Positions 25,057-36,650 of a DNA stretch of 64,000 nucleotides are shown here, one piece after another. Numbering within the stretch: position 1 is the first letter of the stretch; the number at the start of each line of letters is the position of its first letter. This DNA comes from Scleropages formosus. Taxonomy: Eukaryota; Chordata; Actinopteri; Osteoglossiformes; Osteoglossidae. The position numbers and the translations under genes are program-made. The stretch lies in NCBI RefSeq assembly GCF_900964775.1, contig NC_041812.1, positions 18,966,041 through 19,030,040 on the forward strand. Reading direction: 5' to 3'. The notes beneath the pieces are model-generated. The model had not been told where the DNA came from, did not search any database, and was given only the letters and a program-made list of their open reading frames with translations.

Positions 25057-28000
25057 ACTCCCCTGGCCCTTGGTTCCCCAGTAAGGAACAATGATGAAAC
25101 AGGCTCTTGTTTTTGCGGTTTGTAATCTTGCACCTCTATTTTGCACCCCTCTGTCAGAAATGCCTTACAACCACCAACCCAGGAGACTGGAACAATCCTG
25201 CAGGCTGCCAGAACTTAGACAAGCTGATAGTTCCCAGGACTCCTTCCCTCATACCCAGGAGCACAGAACACGCTCAGCTGTTCCTCTCCACTAGTCTTTA
25301 CATATAACTCAGATACATACGCAGACAAACATGAAAAACACTTCAATAATGCCCGGATCGTGACAGGCAAATGGACTGTGATCATGATGCCATGTGAATG
25401 TATTCAAGCTTCCTTTTGGCAATTCTGCATCCTTCCCCTTATATGATAGACTCATTGCTGGTGTCCCCAGGTGTGGTACCTGTCCGAAGTTCCACGGCAA
25501 GGGACGGATCTGGTCCCAGGAGCCCTGGTACAGCAGGCCATTTTCATTTAGGATGTATTCCTGCAGCTGCCCCTCGTCGGGGAAGTACACCGAGTCAGCT
25601 GCGGGCGATGGAAGAAGGAGCATAAGCAGACAAACTGATACACTGGTAAATTAACTACAGACAGGAAGGAAGCATCCCTGGACACTTCTACTTTAAGAAC
25701 TGTGATTTCCCAAGATACTTGTGTCTCTGCAGCTCAGAAAAAAAAAAAATACTGTACCATCATCCTCAGAACAACATACAGGATACAGGAGGGAATAACC
25801 ATGGGAAATTGTTAGAAGTCAGTTCGCAACCCATTCCCACGACACAGTAGCGCATTAATTAATGAAAAAGAAAATATGACGGAGCAGTGTGCATGTCCCA
25901 GGTAATCGCTGCATGTCTTACGGCACGGGGCAGCAGCTATGAATAAAATATCTGCGAGTACACGTATGTATATGTCGCTACAGGTTGAGTGATTAGGCAT
26001 GTCCTTTGTGTTCCAGCATGCAGTGTATATCCTGACCTTTGCACCAGGGATTGAATAGTAGGTAGAAACTCCCAGCATGGATGCGCTCCTGGATGTGTCC
26101 TTCCGCATTCAGCAGCACCACCGTCATGCTGTAGAGGCCCACGGGGGCATCGGCGGGACTGTACACTGTTAGGAAGAGCTCGCTCTGTGCCTCCTGCTTG
26201 TGGAACCACCACTGGCTTTGGTTGGCACGCATGTCTGATACCTTCACCACCTCCTTACCTGCACGTCAAAGAACATTTTATGAGCAACATTCTTAGACTC
26301 CTACCCATTGTCATTTGCAAAATTTACTTGCCTACACATCTCTCTGTAAAGTGACTTATAGAGAATATTTACAAAACCATCCCGGGTTATGACCCAGCAT
26401 CAAGAAGGCAACAGAAGCAGGGTAGGGACTTCAGATACATGGGGAAGAGTTCAAACATTTGTTCAAACTCCGCCCATTGTTGCAATACTGGACAACATCA
26501 ATTTAAGTCCGACACCATTGCAGCAACTGAATTTTATGCTAAATGAATACATGTAAATGTAAATTTCTGTCGAATGTGAGTTGTGATAGGTAGGTCTGGT
26601 ACCGGTTTATTAACAACTGAATTGTTGAAATCTACTGGGCATCTGTTTTACTACTCTACTGAACTACAGTACTTCCGGAGTCGATCATTTAGGAGTGATT
26701 TACCTTACGTGGTTTTGGTAGGTAAATGTATATTTCATGCTTGTGGGGGACAAATCGTAAACATGAAGTAGAACCACTACAATAATAGGATGACTTGAAA
26801 GCCCATGAGAACACAGTAAATATGCTAAGGAAGCAGACAATGTGGTAGCAGATATGGATGAGAAACAAACAACATTGTGGTACCACTCTGTGAACCCTCG
26901 GCCACGCTGTCTGGGTAGCGAGAGGAGCTGACCAAGGTGCAAGATGAGGTTGATGCACCGTTCGGGAGGTTGCGGTGTTGAACCCGTGCACTGCAGGGCA
27001 ACGAAGAAGGGTTGCCCCCTGCGGACAAGCAGACGCTCGTTGTTCATCTCCTCTGTGTGGTGAGCTGGATTGTTGGCCCAACACTGCAGGTCCACCTTGC
27101 TGAAGACAGCTGGAACTGGGAGAGACCGCATTCAGTCAGGTCAGCAGTCAGCTATGCTGGTTGTATACTACAGTAAGACTGGTTGCGATGCTGACTGATG
27201 ACTGAGGTTACAGCTTGTCTGAGGAGCTGCTTTCCATCCTCCTTTCAGCATACAGGATTGTGGAGGCTGGTGATGTTTGTTAACTGTCAAGTCTTATCAT
27301 GTTTCCGTCAGTCAAGTAGGATGAGGTTTTCTGTGACTAATTGCGACTCCATACCGCAGATTTCCAAACCACTTGAATATCTTCATCTCCAAAAATGTAA
27401 AATATAACTTTTAAACTCTAAAAATTACTAAAACAAACCAATATGACGATTACACAAAAAAGGGAAAACCTCACACTATGAGCAACATGACTTTTCCTTC
27501 CTAGGGTTCATCAATTTTGTTACTCAGATTCCTAATTCCATCCATCCATCTATCTTCATTCACCACTTGTCCTGAAGTTTAAAATTCAAATAAGGTTCCT
27601 CTATTTAGACAGTATACTGAAAAAGCACTGTTATACCTGAGTCACCCTGAAATATCAGTTCCAGCAGTACTAAAGGTGATACCAGGTCATACAATGAATC
27701 GCTCTAAATCGCTGGCCATGTAACTGAATACTCCTTTCAGTTCTCTTGGTGTTTCATCTTTAAACTGGCAAACACTGCTTTTAGATACCTAGGAATTCTT
27801 GTTAGTCCTTGGCTGCGGAAATGAAAGCCTCCCCTGCCTGCACCTCCCTCAGCATCCAGGAGCAAGAGTTCAAGTTCACTCTCAGAATGTACCTCACACT
27901 CCAGCGCGTCTTCACGGGATGCTCCCAGGGACCCCCCAGCCGCGCTCTCAATGCAAAGCCTCTCCGGACACTTTGATACACTTATTCGGGGATTGTGATC

Positions 28001-28436
28001 GCACACAAGCTTACTGGAGCGGGGTACACGCAACTCTCCAAGAAACTCAGGAAAAACACTGACTTTTCCCAACTATTCTCTTGTTAAATCGCAAAGTCCC
28101 TACTTGGTGGTGTTATGGTACATAGACTTACTACTACGTATTTGGCAAAGAAATGTATTTAATGTTATTGTCCACACCTGACGTTCCCTCTGTAAATATG
28201 TGGTTGAGTGAAGTGTTTACATTTCTCTCGCTTGAAAAACCGACATTTGGCGCGTATGTCCATTTTCTGGAATGTCCGAACACCCTTCTGAAAGTTCTCA
28301 GAAAGTGCTACGTAATCAGACCCGTGACATATTGTAACCTTTGACGTTGAGCTCTAGCTCTATGTTTGTTGACATATTTACAATTTCTTGGGGTATCGTG
28401 ACAGGAATACTCACCGTTACCATTGCGGTTGGCCAT
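19756..28436 (-). CDS. Transglutaminase, TGM2-like, 13 exons
   Basis: This is a calcium-dependent protein-glutamine gamma-glutamyltransferase that cross-links proteins. Exons in order: 28415-28436, 26884-27115, 26037-26258, 25480-25598, 24454-24582, 23956-24133, 23055-23193, 22600-22703, 22226-22468, 21547-21813, 21212-21372, 20638-20774, 19756-19903. Exons 4-8 (119, 129, 178, 139, 104 bases) have the sizes I recall for human TGM2. The protein has an N-terminal beta-sandwich, a catalytic core and two beta-barrels. The triad is visible: Cys in RYGQCWVF, His in [10 protein letters not shown], Asp in [11 protein letters not shown]. The core Trp is in PPTRWTGSV. The total is 2,101 bases, so exon 2 carries one extra base (about 26,930-26,960) where the frame shifts between LILHL and YPDSVAEG. 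Without it the protein is 699 residues. The start, MANRNG, follows a TATA promoter and leaves phase 1, as in TGM2. Which TGM paralogue it is stays open. There is no signal peptide. Confidence 0.93.
21417..21500 (+). repeat. SINE family A 3' end with (TG)n tail
   Basis: Only the last part of family A is present (GGCTCGCTGCAACCCCGC, TTGGGACAAGCGGTTTCAG), followed by a TG repeat from about 21,460 to 21,497. It lies in the transglutaminase intron just upstream of exon 11 on the minus strand. Confidence 0.75.
23325..23435 (-). repeat. tRNA-derived SINE, family D fragment (DANA-like)
   Basis: On the plus strand it reads AAACTGTACATAGACCGAGC, TGGATTTGAACCCAGAACC and CCAGCTCCTCTACTATACT. This is the reverse of a tRNA-like head with the start of the 'tggagtttgcatgttctcc' type body known from DANA-like fish SINEs. 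It lies in a transglutaminase intron and is partial. Confidence 0.55.
23578..23805 (+). repeat. SINE family A with (ATGG)n tail
   Basis: It has the full head and body of family A (GGGTTCGAGCCCTGC, GCCTTGCGACGGACTGG, CGCTTGGGACAAGTGG). The tail here is a tandem GGAT/ATGG repeat instead of TG. It lies in transglutaminase intron 6. Confidence 0.85.
24690..24905 (-). repeat. SINE family B copy, degraded
   Basis: The plus strand shows the reverse of the family B middle and head: CACTGGAGCAATTCAGGGTA, AGTACCATGCTCATGCACTC, GGTGGGATTTGAACCTGGGT, CTACCCTCTACGCCACTTGC. The left boundary is uncertain. Confidence 0.6.
25025..25056. repeat. 32-base poly(C) tract
   Basis: An uninterrupted run of 32 C lies in transglutaminase intron 4, preceded by a CT-rich stretch. 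It reads as poly(G) in the transcript. Confidence 0.95.
27730..28080 (+). repeat. LINE fragment, L1/Tx1-like ORF2 C-terminus
   Basis: The plus strand holds pieces typical of the end of an L1-type ORF2: [11 protein letters not shown] and, after an internal deletion, [17 protein letters not shown] with [10 protein letters not shown]. The last resembles the CX2C...HX4C knuckle region, with the first cysteines altered. Frames change between pieces, so the copy is dead. It lies in transglutaminase intron 1, antisense to the gene. Confidence 0.55.
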
Positions 28437-28700
28437 TCCTCAGCTCAAAGTACGGCTGTTGGGGACTCTCCACACCAGGTGCCGCGATGCCTCCTCCGAC
28501 GACTTTCTTTGCTTTCCGCGCTGCTTGCTGTCGCTTCTCTAACCTCTCAGGAGGACACGTCCCTCACACACTTCGGCGTGCACCTTGTCAAACGACCTCT
28601 GGATGTGGGAATCCTCTTTCCGTTTTCTGACTGCAGTGCCCTCAGCGTGAACCATGGGCATTCCTTGCTCCCACTCCAGCCACCTCCATCAGGACCTTGT

Positions 28701-28707
28701 ATTTATA
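28701..28707 (-). promoter_or_regulatory. TATA box of the transglutaminase gene
   Basis: The minus strand reads AGTTATAAATACAAG, with TATAAAT about 265 bases upstream of the ATG at 28,436. The start site should lie near 28,670, giving a 5' UTR of about 235 bases without an intron before the ATG. Confidence 0.7.
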
Positions 28708-28759
28708 ACTCTGAAGGATCCTGCCCCAGCCCCTTCAGCGCGCACGCACACACACCACC

Positions 28760-30213
28760 TTACCCACCCCCTGACATCACAGGGAGCTAAAACAGAACCC
28801 CCAGCAGCTTTTAGTGTGTGGCTGGAGCGACAGCTTTGGCTGCATCAATATTTTCCTCAGGATGAAGAGCAAAAAAAAATGGGCTGAAGAATTTACTAGA
28901 GACTGTCAAAGTGTGCTGAAGCACTGGGTCAGACACTGAGCCCTTTGTCATGTTTGAGGCCACCGTAGTGTTCCAGTAAAGCCCGTGCGTCATGCTCCTC
29001 GCGTTCAGTTTAAAAATTCAGATTAACCTTTTTTTGCTCTTCATGTTCATCCCATGTGGATGTGAGGCATCCAGCGTAATAGGAAAAAGAACATAACACC
29101 TTCCAGATTCACTTTTTTGGGACTTTGAACCTCAGCAATTCTTTCCTCTGCCGAACAATTTAAAATAAATTTACCTGAACCTGAGCTTTGGAAATCAGAC
29201 ACTTTCCAGAGACTGCAGCTGTGCCAGGTGGGAGACATATAAATAAAATGAAGTAAATGCAAATCCACAAAAGATACTTAAATATTCCCATTTTTATGTT
29301 TTATTTAGCAGATGGAACAGGTTTTTACCATCCCTGAAATCATTTATTTGCCTATTTACAAAAAAAAAAAAAAAAAAAAAATCTGTGGTCATTAAAATAA
29401 CCATATCGACAAAAATTTTGGTGTTTGATGAGGTGTTCCCTGAAACCAAAGCGGTGTTCAAATTGCGTGCAGACATGAGCTGATCCTCAGAGTGCTGGAG
29501 GTAACAAGTGGTGGCCGGTCATATGCTCAGTGCAAGTAGTAGACAAATGCTTCACAAGGGATGGACTTGGTGTTATGTGTAGAACAACGTGTCCTTGTGG
29601 GACCTCCAAGTCCTCCCCCATCAAGCACATGCGCCGGAGAAGCTGTCATGCAAATTAATTTATCATTTAAACATACACCTTTTACAGCTGCACGACATTC
29701 AGCCTCTTAAATCTATCTATACTTATCTCACTTTTCAGTCCCATGATCATGACACAAATAGTTTTAAAACACTGAAGCCCGAAAAAATCAAAAACCAATT
29801 CTGTGATTCTCTTATTCTTCCTTTCCAATTCCCTATTCCTCAATATTATGGCCAGATAATGATCTAACTAATTTTTTGAACAGAACTGACTCACACGTTA
29901 ACATTTTTAGTCCACCTGGGAAAAAAAGCAGGTTACTACAAGAATCAGCATTCAAAATAACTCAATTAAACATCTAAAAAACAAGGATCATTCATCGAGC
30001 AAGGTCTCTAATAATATTTAAACACATGTTACTGAGGGTTAGGCACTCAAGCAAAGAACTACTTGAGGTCTGGGATAGTGCTGGCAGTACATTACACTGT
30101 CAGTGAGGTACGTTGGGACTGTGCAACATTGTGCGTATTCCTGGACAATTTACAGTGTCGGTATCTATGTGTTTTAACTGTGATTGCGCAATATGCGCAT
30201 TTACATTTTCCCA
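28760..30213. other. TGM-TMPPE intergenic region
   Basis: I see no gene here. It contains the transglutaminase upstream region, a 22-base poly(A) run at 29360-29381 and AT-rich DNA. The 3' UTR of TMPPE must extend into the right part. Confidence 0.5.
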
Positions 30214-33200
30214 TCAGGGTGCCTTCAGCACAATCTGTGTGATCTCAGCCCTGCTGCCGATCCTCATGGGGATGCCGTAGTAAGCCGTCCCGGGGGAGAC
30301 GTAGACTGCACTGCTTTCCCCGACATGGTACAAGCCGCAGAAAAACGGGTTCACCAGGTATGCCACGATGGAGATCGGGAAGATCTGCCCAGCATGCGTG
30401 TGGCCTGGAGAGAGACGGGACAAGGTCAGACTCCTAGGACAGGGACTGCAGTCTTAGTCTAAGGGTCAGGGTGAGGATTCCATTCATTTGCGGTACCTTG
30501 AACACTGTGCTTTACTGAACCTTAATTATTTCTTATCTGTCCATTCTGAAGCAACTGTTTGTCCAGTGGAGGATCACAGTGATCTGTGGCTTATCCTTGA
30601 AACACAAGACATGACATAGGGTACGCCACGGGCCAGAGACAAGTCCATAGCAAGGAAATCACACTCATTCACACACTACGGGCAATTCAGAGGAACCAAT
30701 CCCCCTGAAACACATGACTTTGGACTGTGGGAGGAAACCCACACAAACACAGGAAGAACGTTCAAACTCCACACCCGACGAGCTGGACTTGAACACATGT
30801 CAGAACCCGCAGCCCAGGAGATGTGAGACAAGAAAAAGCCATGTAATTCACTTAAGTAATAAATAAGCACAGCCAGGCACTTCCTTTTATAATTACATCA
30901 GCTGAGGTCATACTGTAATGTACTGTACTGATACATAATTGTAAAGATGTTAGCCCACCTGCAGTACCTTTATTATTCATTCATATGTCCCTAAGTACAG
31001 AGCATGGAATTGTATCTCAGTATTGTATTAGGTCCAATTTAAAAAACAATGTTTCTAGGACACTAGGATTTTTATAACGGCTCAAGAATTGCATAAGGTC
31101 TATTATTGTTGCTGCAGCACCAGAAGGTCCTTATCAGCACATATGAGTCACACACTCGGTTCATTCACAACAGCAAGAAGAAGGAAATGAGGATGCGGGG
31201 AGGACAATAACCTCGCTAAACAATAATAAGGCTCAGGATTCTCACACAACTCGAGCAAATTCCTGGTGGCCCTCCTCCCTAACAAATGCACCAATTTGTT
31301 TTGCAGACGCAAGCGAGTGAATTAGTGGCAACATGACAGCTAAACCCTAGACCAGGGAATGACAAGGTCGTGAAGAATGCATAGATAGTCAAGCTTCTGG
31401 AAGGGGTGTGTGTCCAAGTGACTCCGAATTGCTCTTCCACAGACCCATGAGGACTGACCTCTGCCCTTTTCCTGCTACCGAATGACCGTAACGCTTGGTA
31501 AGAGAAAGTGCCATCAGATCCCAAAGTGCCACGGTAAACTACGTACGTTAATCTTACACCCGGTGGAACCCAACGTGATCCCGACGCAATTGTTAGGAAT
31601 AAAGACTTCTCCCAGTTACTGTATAGAACAAACCACTTAATAAACAATCTAGAAGTCTATCAGCATTCTGGCTGCTGCCCAGTGCATACTAAAAACTTTT
31701 AATTTGGTGAGTAATGTTAATATTAAGTGACAGGTTGCTACAAATTTGTTGAATGCCTGAAAAGGCATACAAAAAATGGCAGCATACAAGTATCCTAGTC
31801 AGACCACAACACTTACTGCTACTATTACTTCACTGGGTCCTAGTTGGTAGAAATAAGAGTGCGCGCGAAGCCTAAACTAACCTCCAGAATTTCCGAAACT
31901 GTCGCCTCCCACTAATTACAGGCGCCACAATCGTCATTGCAAAAAACACCCAGATGGAATAGGAGGGCATGCGATGAGCATCCTGCTGAAGCAGCAGGAA
32001 GAACCATTTGTGGGGACATCCCTGGATTTTCTGGAAACGCAAATCCACCTTTCCAAAACCTACACACACACACACACACACTGGCAGTAAATCTGCAGGC
32101 TCCTCGGTTGAGACAATAAACATCTTTCAGCCAGGCCCCCTCTCACATTTGTGTGGATGATGAAATATAAATATCTCCTTCCTGGGAATGTAGGCAAATT
32201 TTTGGGAGAAGAGTCACATCCTGGCCCAGGCCCTGCTTTCAGCAGGTACTGTATGAGCCCAAGGGGTGGGACACCACGCCCTGGAAGAATCACCCAGGCC
32301 AGGGCACAGCAGGAGAGTCACAGCCCACTGACACAAAGTTCAAACATGGGAAGAGTCACGGACAACTCAGACAACAGTCTCTTTAGGCCAGAAAGGGGAG
32401 ATGAAAACATTCCTTTGCTGTGAAAAATGTTGTTCCTGCTCCTGGGTGGAAGCAACATGTCAACATGCAGACACTCGTGTCAATACAGACTCGGCGCGCC
32501 GTCCGCATACTGAGCGAACATTCGTGCCGCTGCGATTTTGGGGGCATTTGGGTGTGTGAGAGAGTGCAAACCCATGCGTGCATGTGTATTAAGATTTACA
32601 GATATGTGAGGTCATGCTGAGTTTGTCCAACGACATGCCATTTGTCAAAGGGTGTAATACTATCTTAATTTTCTGCATTTCTGCATGAGGTGTTTATATA
32701 AAGTCTTCATATTCTCAAAACCATTTCATATATTTAACATGCATAAACCAGAAATGACGGAGCTTGGTGTCTGCAGACTGAATGCTGACATGGAAGAAGC
32801 GGTCAGAAGAACAAGACTTTTTTAAACTAACTTATCTAAACCAGCAGCGGACGGTAAGGAGTGACTATGAGAATTTCAAACATGCAGAGGGATGCAGAAT
32901 GTGTTGCAGCAGGATGCATTTTAACTTCTCCAAGTTGCAAAATACAAAAGTGTTCATATTTGTCTTTAAAGACTTTTGTCTTTTATAAAAAATTCCTTTT
33001 GAGGAAAGTACTGTGCCACTTTGTATGTTTTACAGTACTATATGTGTTTTCTATATTAATGGTAATAAGATTGTTCTTACCTCCTGCTGCTACTACCACG
33101 CAGCATTACAATAAGTGTTGTTTATCACATCATAAAAAAAGAGTAAGCATGGAATGCTAACAAATAAAAGTGAAATATGAAAATAAGTTAAATATGAAAT

Positions 33201-35878
33201 GTAGCTGAAGCACAATGAACGGAACGTGTATGGTACCATGCGTTCATTACACTTGATGCATCTATTTTAAGTCCGTAGGTATTACAGACTAACATGATAG
33301 TCAAGAGAAGGCAAAAAAACATGCATTTTGAACTATTCTTAAGTTGCTGAAGATGCGGTGTGCCTACCTGAGAGCACCAGGCCGATGTCTGGCCTCTCCT
33401 GTAGGGCACGATGGGCCATACGGGGCTGGTGTGCCAGCAGCACAATGGGAGAATTCGTATTGCAGCCTGCCAGAGCCTTCTCCAAATCTGGCCCATGCCC
33501 TGGGTACCTATACCAGGTCAAGCAGAGCCTGTTACCATGGCAACTGTGTGCCACCCATCACCATGGTACAATCACGGTCCAAGTCCACAGCAAGCACTTC
33601 CATTACCCTTTCACTAAAACAGCCATGTAAAGCTGCAAAAGGTAAGAGCATCAACTAAATGGAAAATTTATCAATGTAACATATAGAGCAGAACCTGCAC
33701 ATCCAAAATCGACCGACAGCACTATTTGAATGTAACTTGGCGGTTAAACATACTGGGAAAACTCCTGTCACCACTTATTTAAAAGCATGTCTGAACAAGC
33801 TGCACTATTTAACATTATTAGTAGCCCTAAAGAAGTCCTTACATCACAACGGAATGAAACCAAATTTGCCCTGACCCAAACATGCGGGCTTCCAGATCAT
33901 CGACACCAGCCAAGCAGATCCAGTCCACAGTGCGTTCCGGACGAGAGACCCGGACGTGCTCATTGTGCAGCGGCTGGATGTTGAGAGAGCGCAGGTGGGT
34001 GAACCAGCGTTCCACATCGGCCGTGTAGTACTCATGATTACCTGAGCGGGAGACGGTGCGGTGACGAGTAGAAAGGAACAAGATGCAAAGGCATGAGAGT
34101 CATGATGATGATGATGATGAACATAATGGCTGGGAGGTATTCTGACCGATACCTACCCACATTGCTAGCAACTGCAGCAATCACAGCTCCCTACACAGAG
34201 AGGTGGAATCAAAGCAAACACTATTTGAGGACTGCTGGAAGAGGGAACTGTGTGCAAGGAACTACACGGTTTGTAAGAGGACCTTCTGATTCCCGCACCT
34301 GTAACAAAGAAGGAGCCCAGCCTGGCCTTCATGTGTCGCAGCGGCTCCGAGGCACCCAGCAGTCGGGACACCTGCGAATCAGCCAGATCCCCAGTGATCG
34401 CCACCACATCTGCGATCAGGACAAACACCTGGGGGTTACTGTACATGTTGTGCACGAAGGAAGTATTCCACAATCTCACAATTACGTTAATTCTGCATGA
34501 CACAACAGCCATGTTTTTACCATTCAATTCACACCTTTCCTTGACTCTATAATCCAAGCCTTTTGGGTTACGTTTAGCTGACGCTTTTCTCCAAAGCGAC
34601 TTACAATTGTTTACCCATTTGTACTGCTGGGTAACGTTACTGGAGCAATCGAGGGTAAGTACCCTACTCAAGAGTACCGCAACCGGAGGCAGGGATTGAA
34701 CCTGTGATCTTTGGGTCCTTTATAATACGAGCCTTTTGGGTTACATTTAGCTGACGCTTTTCTCCAAAGCGACTTACAATTGTTTACCCATTTGTACTGC
34801 TGGGTAACGTTACTGGAGCAATCGAGGGTAAGTACCCTACTCAAGAGTACCGCAACCGGAGGCAGGGATTGAACCTGTGATCTTTGGGTCCTTTATAATA
34901 CGAGCCTTTTGGGTTACATTTAGCTGACGCTTTTCTCCAAAGCGACTTACAATTGTTTACCCATTTGTACTGCTGGGTAACGTTACTGGAGCAATCGAGG
35001 GTAAGTACCCTACTCAAGGGTACCACAACCGGAGGAAGGGATTGAACCTGTGATCTTTGGGGCCAAAGGCAGTAGGGCTAACCACCAGCACTACGCTACC
35101 CTCGTGTGAATACGGCTCTTTGCCTTGGCCAGGATGCACCATCGCTACCTGCATCCAGGCTGTTCACCATGGACACAATGAGCTGGAGCCTGGAGCGCCC
35201 CACCGTGGGGCCCAGGTGGATGTCCGACAGCAGCACTACGTTCAGGCGGTTCAGCGACTGTGGCAGTTTGTCCAGAGTCACCTCCACGCGCACCACCTCG
35301 GGCGGCAGCGACGCGTTCAGCAGTCCGTACGCGGACAGCGCCGCCGTCAGCGCCACGGCCGCAAAGGTGGGCTTGTCCGAGCCGGGGGACGGCGACGCCG
35401 CGTCGGCACCTGTCCTCGGCAGCACGTCCGCCCCGGCGCGCGCCGCCGCTCGGCGACAACAGCGCGCCGAGTCCAAGAGCAGCAGGAAGAACACGAGGAT
35501 GATGTAGGCGCCCAGGCAGGAGTGGCTGAGCGAAGCCAGCCAGCAGGGCTCCTCTGCCACCAGGAAGAACCAGGCCGGGAAGCTGGAGTGAGCCAAGAGC
35601 AGGAAGAGCAAGACCAGGGCCCTCCAGCAGCGGGACACCCACGGCCCGGCGCTCCGCAGCGCCCGCAGCTTAGACACGGTCCTCTTCCAAAGGAACAGTG
35701 ACCCAGTGAGCATGAAGACATTGACAAAGAGCAGGAACTGAAGGCGAAAGAGCTTGGCTCGAATGTTCACGTCCACGCTGTCGGACACGAGTGTGCGGGA
35801 GAGCGGAATGGAGAGGAACACGAGGCCGGTGGCCAGAGCCGCTTTGGCCTCGACGGAGAGCGTCCTGAGACGGGACAT
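30214..35878 (-). CDS. tmppe: Transmembrane protein with metallophosphoesterase domain, 5 exons
   Basis: This is a membrane-anchored calcineurin-like phosphoesterase whose substrate is unknown. Exons: 35149-35878, 34299-34409, 33876-34041, 33368-33507, 30214-30404. They total 1,338 bases, giving 445 residues against 453 in human as I recall. The N-terminal half has about five hydrophobic segments (roughly residues 12-30, 43-65, 88-108, 118-140, 172-190). The catalytic half has the metal-binding motifs in order: SDIHLG, TGDLADS, GNHEYY, LLAHQP and GHTHAG. Exon 3 is taken to end at the donor TTTGG-GTCAGG (33,876), because this gives the same spacing to [12 protein letters not shown] as human. 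A later GAT-GTAAGG donor is possible and would add about ten residues. The start [16 protein letters not shown] aligns with the human start. The 5' flank is GC-rich. Confidence 0.94.
30640..30800 (-). repeat. SINE family D (DANA-like), reverse
   Basis: The plus strand reads CTTTGGACTGTGGGAGGAAA, CCCACACAAACACAGGAAGA, ACGTTCAAACTCCACACC and GGACTTGAACACATGTCAGA. This is the reverse complement of a tRNA-like head joined to the widespread fish SINE body. It lies in TMPPE intron 4. Confidence 0.7.
31050..33360. other. TMPPE intron 4, remainder
   Basis: No gene recognised. There is a short CA repeat at about 32,062-32,081 and CpG-containing unique sequence around it. Confidence 0.5.
34556..35098 (-). 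repeat. SINE family B with a 173-base segment in three tandem copies
   Basis: A family B SINE in reverse has its 3' part repeated three times. Units start at 34556, 34729 and 34902, so the period is exactly 173 bases. Each unit contains AGCTGACGCTTTTCTCCAAA, AGCGACTTACAATTGTTTAC and GGGATTGAACCTGTGATC. Only the rightmost unit continues into the tRNA-like head (CTAACCACCAGCACTACGC). Units differ by only a few bases, so the expansion is recent. It lies in TMPPE intron 1, ending about 50 bases from the exon 1 donor. Confidence 0.9.
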
Positions 35879-36273
35879 GATTGCCGGGCTACACACAGAT
35901 CGCTGCGGATCGGGAGGCGACGACGAGTCGGACGGTTCGCTCGCTCGCTCGCTCTGGCTCTCTTCCCCGAGGTGCCAGCCAGCGGCGTCCCTTAGGCTTA
36001 AAACTACTTTTCCTTCTCATCAAAGACTTCGCCTAAGTACGGCAGACGCAACAAACACCGACACGACCGACGTCAAATATTGATGGAACCGTGTCACGGC
36101 TCTGCGCCCGAAGCGTCTGACGAACGCACGACGATCCGTTCGGATGAGGCACTGCAGCGCTTCCGGCGTGTTCGTCACGCTCTTCCCCGTCAATCGATCG
36201 GCTGCCCTGTACTTGCTGTGAAGCAGATCGAATAAAGAAACCGAAAACAAGTCAGAAAGGGTGACGTAAATGT

Positions 36274-36356
36274 GTCAGGATGGCCGAGCGGTCTAAGGCG
36301 CTGCGTTCAGGTCGCAGTCTCCCCTGGAGGCGTGGGTTCGAATCCCACTTCTGACA
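36274..36356 (+). tRNA. tRNA-Leu (CAG)
   Basis: This is a class II tRNA with a full cloverleaf. The acceptor stem GTCAGGA pairs with TTCTGAC (one G-U), discriminator A at 36356. Box A reads TGGCCGAGCGGTC and box B GGTTCGAATCC. The anticodon CAG is at 36308-36310 and there is a long variable arm. A T-rich terminator (TTTCTTTTTT) follows from about 36,359. It looks functional. Confidence 0.97.
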
Positions 36357-36567
36357 AATTTCTTTTTTCTAACCATAACACTTAACAAATTAAAGCAGAG
36401 TAATTCCACAATACATTCCATTGACAATTCAGCTTTTTTTGTTAATTTAATTGGTGTCTCATTCTATGTTGTTTAATTATAATTTATGCTCTTTCCCGGG
36501 ATTACCGAATAGTGTTATGGTCTGTATAAACTAAATATAAAATGCAAAAAACATTTTGAAAAGTTAT

Positions 36568-36650
36568 TGTCAGAAGTGGGATTCGAACCCACGCCTCCAG
36601 GGGAGACTGCGACCTGAACGCAGCGCCTTAGACCGCTCGGCCATCCTGAC
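36568..36650 (-). tRNA. tRNA-Leu (CAG), identical to the first
   Basis: All 83 bases match the copy at 36274-36356, in the opposite direction, so the two genes face each other with 211 bases between. On the minus strand TTTT and then TTTTTT follow the gene, giving a pol III terminator. Confidence 0.97.

Noticed and set aside
19756-28436. TGM1 or TGM5 identity for the transglutaminase
   Set aside because: There is no long N-terminal extension as in TGM1, and exon sizes plus WNFGQF-like core are closer to TGM2; the exact paralogue is left open.
33876-33885. Later GAT-GTAAGG donor (about 33,843) for TMPPE exon 3
   Set aside because: It would insert about ten residues ([10 protein letters not shown]) absent from the human protein; the TTTGG-GTCAGG donor keeps exact spacing, though the alternative cannot be excluded.
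34556-35098. Tandem 173-base repeats considered as a CRISPR-like array or satellite
   Set aside because: There are no spacers, the unit is a SINE fragment and only three copies exist.
35106-35642. Long GC-rich frames overlapping TMPPE exon 1 on other frames and strand
   Set aside because: They are shadows of the high-GC coding exon; only the minus frame with SDIHLG is conserved.
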